Below, piece after piece: positions 5,682 through 9,690 of a stretch of DNA of 9,690 bases (positions are counted from its first letter, which is position 1; each line of letters opens with the position of its first letter). The position numbers and the translations under genes are program-made. The notes under the pieces are model-generated. The model saw nothing but the letters and a program-made list of their open reading frames with translations, searched no databases and was not told the DNA's origin. The stretch covers positions 1-9,690 of the forward strand of contig JAYPTI010000127.1 of the NCBI GenBank assembly GCA_038133505.1. The letters run 5' to 3'. The stretch is from JAYQUR01 sp038133505 (GTDB lineage Bacteria; Pseudomonadota; Alphaproteobacteria; MPNO01; UBA830).

Positions 5682-6230
5682 ATGGCAAATACAGATTTCG
5701 AGACTTGGCACGGCACGACCATCCTGTCGGTGCGCAAGGGCGGCAAGGTGGTGGTCGCCGGCGACGGCCAAGTGACCTTCGGCAATACGGTGATGAAATC
5801 CAACGCGCGGAAGGTCCGACCGCTCGGCGACGGCTCGGTGATCGCCGGGTTCGCTGGCGCGACCGCGGATGCGTTCACCCTGTTCGAACGGCTCGAGGCC
5901 AAGCTTGAGCAGCATCCCGGCCAGCTGACGCGGGCCTGTGTCGAGCTTGCCAAGGATTGGCGGACCGACCGCTACCTGCGCCGGCTCGAGGCGATGATGG
6001 CCGTCGCCGACCGCGACGTCTCGCTCGTCCTCACCGGCACCGGCGACGTGCTCGAGCCCGAGGACGGGCTGATCGGCATCGGTTCCGGCGGGGCTTTCGC
6101 GCTCGCAGCGGCGCGCGGCCTGTTCGACCAGGACGGTCTCGACGCCGAGACCATCGCGCGGCGCGCGATGAAGATCGCCGCCGACATCTGCATTTACACC
6201 AACGAGAACGTCGTCCTCGAAAGCCTCTAG
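5682..6230 (+). CDS. hslV: ATP-dependent protease HslVU, peptidase subunit
   Basis: HslV is the proteasome-β-like threonine peptidase that forms a double hexamer capped by HslU and degrades unfolded or specific regulatory proteins in the cytosol. The 182-residue product has the family core GTTILSVRKGGKVVVAGDGQ at 11-30, FAGATADAFTLFERLE, ELAKDWRTDRYLRRLEA and IGSGGAFALAAARGL. The active-site nucleophile is Thr12, so the precursor has an 11-residue leader ending in Gly that must be removed; the E. coli enzyme loses only Met. Similar short leaders occur in other alphaproteobacterial HslV. The ATG has GGAG just upstream (5674-5677). hslU follows after 3 bases. Confidence 0.98.
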   Translation: MANTDFETWHGTTILSVRKGGKVVVAGDGQVTFGNTVMKSNARKVRPLGDGSVIAGFAGATADAFTLFERLEAKLEQHPGQLTRACVELAKDWRTDRYLRRLEAMMAVADRDVSLVLTGTGDVLEPEDGLIGIGSGGAFALAAARGLFDQDGLDAETIARRAMKIAADICIYTNENVVLESL

Positions 6231-6233
6231 ACC

Positions 6234-7544
6234 GTGACCAATTTTTCCCCCCGCGAAATCGTTTCCGAACTCGACCGTTTCATCGTCGGCCAGAACGACG
6301 CCAAGCGCGCCGTCGCCGTCGCGCTGCGCAACCGCTGGCGGCGCCAGCAACTGTCCGACGACCTGCGCGAAGAGGTCCTGCCCAAGAACATCCTGATGAT
6401 CGGGCAGACCGGCGTCGGCAAGACGGAAATCGCACGCCGTCTGGCGCGACTTGCCGAAGCGCCGTTTCTCAAGGTCGAGGCGACGAAGTTCACCGAGGTC
6501 GGCTATGTCGGCCGCGACGTCGAATCCATCGTGCGCGACCTCGTCGAGATCGCCATCCACATGACGCGCGAGAAGATGCGCAAGGACGTCGTCGCCAAGG
6601 CGGAGCTTGCCGCCGAGGAGCGCGTGCTAGATGCGCTGGTCGGCGAGACGGCGAGCGCGGATACGCGCCAGAAATTCCGCACGATGCTGCGCCAGGGCGA
6701 ACTCGACGACAAGGAGATCGAGATCGACGTCCAGGATGCGGGCAGCGGCCTGCCGACGTTCGACATTCCGGGCATGCCCGGCGCGCAGATGGGCATGATC
6801 AATCTCAACGACATGCTCGGCAAGGCGTTCGGCAACCAGACCAAGCCACGGCGCATAACGGTCGGCGAGAGTCACGAGCTGCTCGTCGCGGAGGAAAGCG
6901 ACAAGCTGCTCGACGACGACACCGTCGTGCGATCCGCGATCGACTCGGTCGAACAGAACGGCATCGTCTTTCTCGACGAGATCGACAAGATCTGCGCGCG
7001 CGCGGACACGCGCGTCGGCGCCGACGTCAGCCGAGAGGGGGTGCAGCGCGACCTGCTCCCGCTGATCGAGGGGACGACCGTCGCGACCAAGCACGGCGCG
7101 GTGAAGACCGACCACATCCTGTTCATCGCCTCCGGTGCGTTTCATCTGGCGAAACCGTCGGATCTGCTGCCCGAACTGCAGGGCCGGCTGCCGATCCGGG
7201 TCGAGCTCAAGGCGCTGACCGAGGAAGACTTCCGCCGCATCCTGACCGAGCCGGAGGCCAACCTGATCCGCCAGTACATCGCGCTGATGGAAACCGAGGA
7301 AGTGACGCTGTCCTTCACGGATGATGCGATCGACGCGCTCGCGAAGCTCGCCGCCGAGGTCAACCGGACGGTCGAGAACATCGGCGCGCGGCGCCTGCAG
7401 ACGGTCATGGAGCGTCTGCTGGAGGAGGTCTCGTTCACCGCGTCCGACCGCAGCGGCGAAAGCGTCACGATCGACGCGGACTACGTGAAGGAAAAGGTCG
7501 CCGATCTCGCCAAGGACGCGGATCTGTCGAAGTTCATTCTTTAG
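6234..7544 (+). CDS. hslU: ATP-dependent protease HslVU, ATPase subunit
   Basis: HslU is the AAA+ hexameric unfoldase that feeds proteins to HslV. The 436-residue protein starts with GTG at 6234 and reads (M)TNFSPREIVSELDRFIVGQ, the usual alphaproteobacterial start. Walker A GQTGVGKT is at 57-64, the substrate-gripping pore loop GYVG at 90-93, and Walker B VFLDE at 245-249. The GRLPIRV region (317-323) and the sensor-2 segment GARRLQ (384-389) are also present. The intermediate I-domain is intact between about 110 and 230. The C terminus LSKFIL matches the tail that docks into HslV and opens its pore. All functional motifs are present, so the protease should be active. The ribosome site is weak, which fits translation coupled to hslV 3 bases upstream. 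Confidence 0.98.
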   Translation: MTNFSPREIVSELDRFIVGQNDAKRAVAVALRNRWRRQQLSDDLREEVLPKNILMIGQTGVGKTEIARRLARLAEAPFLKVEATKFTEVGYVGRDVESIVRDLVEIAIHMTREKMRKDVVAKAELAAEERVLDALVGETASADTRQKFRTMLRQGELDDKEIEIDVQDAGSGLPTFDIPGMPGAQMGMINLNDMLGKAFGNQTKPRRITVGESHELLVAEESDKLLDDDTVVRSAIDSVEQNGIVFLDEIDKICARADTRVGADVSREGVQRDLLPLIEGTTVATKHGAVKTDHILFIASGAFHLAKPSDLLPELQGRLPIRVELKALTEEDFRRILTEPEANLIRQYIALMETEEVTLSFTDDAIDALAKLAAEVNRTVENIGARRLQTVMERLLEEVSFTASDRSGESVTIDADYVKEKVADLAKDADLSKFIL

Positions 7545-7565
7545 GCGGGGCAGAGCCCGCTCGCA

Positions 7566-7634
7566 CCGGCCCGCTCCCCCTCCCGGCCACCCAACGCCAG
7601 TATCCTCTGGGTGGCCGGGAGGGGGGCGGGCCGG
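7566..7634. terminator. Very long GC-rich hairpin between convergent hslU and Smr genes
   Basis: The left arm (7566-7593) pairs with the right arm (7608-7634) over 27 base pairs with a single bulged T at 7575. The loop is 14 bases (7594-7607). The innermost 13 pairs join 7581-7593 to 7608-7620 without mismatch. It lies 21 bases after the hslU stop and 20 bases from the Smr stop, exactly between convergent genes, so a bidirectional terminator or mRNA 3'-end stabiliser is likely. No T run follows on either strand, so it is not a standard intrinsic terminator. It may be a copy of a dispersed REP-like element. Confidence 0.7.
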
Positions 7635-7654
7635 AACCGTTCAGATAAAGCGCG

Positions 7655-8212
7655 TCAGCGCTTCCGCTTCAGCAGCACGTAGAACGCGCCGCCGCCGCCG
7701 TCCGCCGGCTGCGCCTGGGCGAAGCCGAGCACGCGGCTCCGGTTCCCCGCCGTGTTGAGCCAGGCAGGCAGCTCGCGGCGGATCACGCCGCCGCCCTGCT
7801 TCAGCGATCCCTTGCCCGTGATGACGAGCACGCAGCGTTTGCCCGCGGCCTGTGCGCTCGCGAGAAATCCCGATAGCGCCGAATGGGCCGCATCGGCCGT
7901 CATGCCGTGCAGGTCGATGCGCGCCTCAGGCCGCAGTCGGCCCTTGCGCAGCCGGTCCATGGTGCGCCGGTCGACGCCTGCGGGAATGCCGGCCTCCAGT
8001 GTCGCGGTCTGCCGGCTCGGCGGCTCGGCGCGCGGCAGGGCGACCGGAATTTCCCGCGTCCGGACGGGGCCGGAAGGCGGCGGCGGATGCGATGTGCCGG
8101 TTTCGTCGGCCGGCCGTTGCACGGCATCGCCCAGCGGTTCGGCGTCCGCCATGGCACGGCGGAACAGCTCGCGTTCCTCGGCCGTCGGACGGCGGTCAGG
8201 CCGCTTCGCCAT
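7655..8212 (-). CDS. Smr domain protein
   Basis: A 185-residue protein with a C-terminal Smr (small MutS-related) domain, the nuclease-like fold also found at the end of MutS2. The hallmark RIDLHGMT is at 98-105 and the second motif VLVITGKG at 128-135. They are followed by GVIRRELPAWL (142-152) and a closing segment with a run of glycines, GGGGAFYVLLKR (172-183). Residues about 30-80 are a proline-rich, low-complexity linker, likely disordered. The N terminus, with EERELFRRAM (12-21), resembles other stand-alone alphaproteobacterial Smr proteins and supports this ATG. The gene starts 17 bases inside the end of lutC, so it shares its mRNA. Smr domains can cut DNA or RNA, but this protein's target is not known. 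An internal ATG (residue 21) is a less likely start. Confidence 0.9.
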   Translation of the reverse strand: MAKRPDRRPTAEERELFRRAMADAEPLGDAVQRPADETGTSHPPPPSGPVRTREIPVALPRAEPPSRQTATLEAGIPAGVDRRTMDRLRKGRLRPEARIDLHGMTADAAHSALSGFLASAQAAGKRCVLVITGKGSLKQGGGVIRRELPAWLNTAGNRSRVLGFAQAQPADGGGGAFYVLLKRKR

Positions 8213-8870
8213 TCGCTTCTCCGACGAGAACGATATGAAGGCGTCGCGGTCCGTGGACGCCGATGGTGTCCGTGCGCTCGATATCCGACGACCGCGACGG
8301 GCCGGTGATCAGCGTCACCGTGCGCGGGAGCGCGGCTCCAGCCTCGCCGTCGGGACGCATCTCGGCCCAGGCGTCCTCGTAGGCGCCGACGATGTCCGAT
8401 GCTTCCAATACCGCGACATGTGTGTCGGGCAGAAAGTTGAGTGTGTAGGGGGTGGTGCGGCCCGACCGCACCATCAGCGAGCCGGTCTCGGCAATGCCCG
8501 CAACTGCCGGCGAGATCGAGACGAGGTCGTCGCCCGTCGCCGCGCCCTGCCGCAAGGTGAGCGCGGTGCGTTCCCACGGCAGCGCCGATAGCGCCGCACT
8601 GGGCGCGATCACCGCTTCGCTCGGCAGGTTCTCCTGCGCCAGGTAGGAGGCGACCGCTCCCGGCACGTCGTCGGGCGAGTTGACGCGGGATATTGTCGCC
8701 GATGCCTCTTCGGCCATCTCGACGAAACGCGCAATCAGCTCGGCCGGCGTGCCGCGCCCGCGCGCCGGAATCAACGGCGTCGCGGCATAGGCGGGCGTCG
8801 GTACGGGGGCGCCTTCCGCGCGTCCGGTTGCGCGGCGGATGCGCGCGAGGATGTCGTCGCGTGCACTCAC
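8196..8870 (-). CDS. lutC: Lactate utilization protein C (LUD domain)
   Basis: LutC is the LUD-domain (formerly DUF162) subunit of the LutABC complex that oxidises L-lactate to pyruvate. The 224-residue product reads VSARDDILARIRRA at the start. Family landmarks are AGIAETGSLMVRSG (124-137), LNFLPDTHVAVLEASDIV (144-161), ITGPSRSSDIERT (188-200) and GVHGPRRLHIVLV (204-216). The start is GTG at 8868-8870, overlapping the lutB stop as GTGA. The frame is open upstream within lutB, but homology begins here. The Smr gene starts within its last 17 bases. LutC proteins lack the iron-sulfur ligands of LutB, as here. Assignment to the family is firm; lactate as the substrate is inferred from the family. 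Confidence 0.94.
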   Translation of the reverse strand: MSARDDILARIRRATGRAEGAPVPTPAYAATPLIPARGRGTPAELIARFVEMAEEASATISRVNSPDDVPGAVASYLAQENLPSEAVIAPSAALSALPWERTALTLRQGAATGDDLVSISPAVAGIAETGSLMVRSGRTTPYTLNFLPDTHVAVLEASDIVGAYEDAWAEMRPDGEAGAALPRTVTLITGPSRSSDIERTDTIGVHGPRRLHIVLVGEANGEAA

Positions 8871-9690
8871 GACCCCGGTTTCCGGTCCCGTTTCCAGCGG
8901 TCGATGAAGGTGCCGCCCTCGGGTGCCGGCAGGTCGCGTTCGGCCGTCCAGCCGCCCGCGAACGGCAGCGAGCGGAAGCGCCCGCGCTTGCCGCCCAGCC
9001 GTGCGAGAAGGCCGATGCCCATTCGCGCGCCCAGACGATAAAGCCCGGGGCGCCGCGCCGCCCAGCCCCACAGGCCGACCGCGATACGTCCCCGCGCCTT
9101 GTTGAGGCGGCGGTCGTGCGCCGCCTCGCGCCATTTGCGCATCAGGCCCGGCAGCGGAATCCGCATCGGACACACCGCCTGGCAGCTGCCGCAGAAGGAC
9201 GACGCCTCCGGCAGCGGCCAGGCCTTGTCGAGCCCCGCCAGCGCCGGGCCGAGCACCGCGCCGATCGGCCCGCCGTAGACGCCGCCGTAGGCATGCCCGC
9301 CTGCCGCGCCGTAGACGGGGCATGCCGACTGGCAGGCGCCGCAGCGGATGCAGCGCAGGACCTCGCGGAAGGCGCCGTCGAGCAGGCCCGTCCGGCCGTT
9401 GTCCAGCAGGACGAGGTGGAATTCCTCCGGCCCGTCCGGGTCGCCCGCGCGCCGCGCGCCGGTGGCGGTCGTCGTATAGCAGGTGATCTCCTGGCCGGTG
9501 GCGGAGCGCGCGAGGATACGCAGGATCGTCAGTGCGTCTTCGATGCGGGGGACGACCTTCTCGATGGTGGCGATCGCGATATGGACGCGCGGAAGCGTCT
9601 GGGTCAGGTCGCCGTTGCCCTCATTGGTGACCACGACGATGGAGCCTGTTTCCGCTACCAGCATGTTCGCGCCCGTGATGCCGACGTCGG
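8867..9690 (-). CDS. lutB: Lactate utilization iron-sulfur protein B (5' end outside window)
   Basis: The C-terminal 273 or so residues of LutB, the electron-transferring subunit of the LutABC lactate oxidation complex. The frame continues unbroken to the right edge, reading DVGITGAN just before the Met at 9662-9664, so that Met is internal and the gene is truncated only by the window. The LUD portion carries AETGSIVVVTNEGN. Two ferredoxin-type cysteine clusters follow: CIRCGACQSACP (about 9352-9317) and CGSCQAVCP (about 9193-9167), which should bind two [4Fe-4S] centres. After these comes a basic C-terminal region with RWKRDRKPGS at the end. About 200 further residues are expected upstream, and lutA beyond that. 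The stop overlaps the lutC GTG. Confidence 0.95.
   Translation of the reverse strand, partial: DVGITGANMLVAETGSIVVVTNEGNGDLTQTLPRVHIAIATIEKVVPRIEDALTILRILARSATGQEITCYTTTATGARRAGDPDGPEEFHLVLLDNGRTGLLDGAFREVLRCIRCGACQSACPVYGAAGGHAYGGVYGGPIGAVLGPALAGLDKAWPLPEASSFCGSCQAVCPMRIPLPGLMRKWREAAHDRRLNKARGRIAVGLWGWAARRPGLYRLGARMGIGLLARLGGKRGRFRSLPFAGGWTAERDLPAPEGGTFIDRWKRDRKPGS

Noticed and set aside
5957..7324. 455-residue plus-strand open frame
   Set aside because: It is a shifted-frame shadow of hslV and hslU made mostly of Arg, Ala and Gly; it does not suggest a frameshift because both real genes are intact.
1..9690. tRNA, rRNA, insertion sequence, prophage or CRISPR array
   Set aside because: No spaced direct repeats, transposase, integrase or cloverleaf-like sequence was seen by eye; genes are contiguous housekeeping genes throughout.

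Overview
The window looks like chromosomal DNA from a high-GC alphaproteobacterium. The evidence is strong GC bias at third codon positions, the cluster hisB–DUF2628–hisH–hisA–hisF–hisE placed back to back with hslVU (a familiar alphaproteobacterial arrangement), and protein sequences that read like alphaproteobacterial orthologues. The order or genus cannot be fixed from the sequence alone. There are no mobile elements, tRNAs, rRNAs or CRISPR arrays; this is mostly core-genome housekeeping DNA, very tightly packed.

Layout. (1) Positions 1-61 hold what is probably the last 19 codons of an unidentified plus-strand gene. It converges on the next operon with only 3 bases between the stop codons. 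(2) Positions 65-4592, minus strand, carry one compact operon read from right to left: hisB, a DUF2628 membrane protein, hisH, a GNAT acetyltransferase, hisA, hisF, hisE and a HinT-like HIT hydrolase. Several junctions are start/stop overlaps (ATGA, TGATG, GTGA) or gaps of 1-3 bases, so the non-histidine genes are built into the translation chain. (3) Positions 4593-4839 are an AT-richer divergent regulatory region with a -10-like box and three short palindromes. (4) Positions 4840-5583, plus strand, encode an unusual two-domain protein: a cyclic-nucleotide-binding-like domain followed by an FHA domain, with no DNA-binding domain. (5) Positions 5584-7544, plus strand, are the hslV-hslU protease operon, preceded by a promoter that resembles the heat-shock sigma factor (RpoH) type. 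(6) Positions 7545-7654 separate convergent units and contain a very long GC-rich hairpin. (7) Positions 7655-9690, minus strand, carry lutB (5' end outside the window), lutC and a small Smr-domain gene, all overlapping.

How the genes work together. HisH and HisF form the glutamine-dependent imidazole-glycerol-phosphate synthase. HisE and HisA act before it and HisB after it. hisG, hisD, hisI and hisC are not in the window. HslV and HslU form the ATP-dependent HslVU protease. LutB and LutC are two of the three subunits of the LutABC L-lactate oxidation complex; lutA would be expected beyond the right edge. The least understood elements are the cNMP-FHA protein, the GNAT enzyme with a lysine-rich tail inside the his operon, the DUF2628 membrane protein, and the paired palindromes upstream of hisB. 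I do not see clear evidence of a wholly new system.
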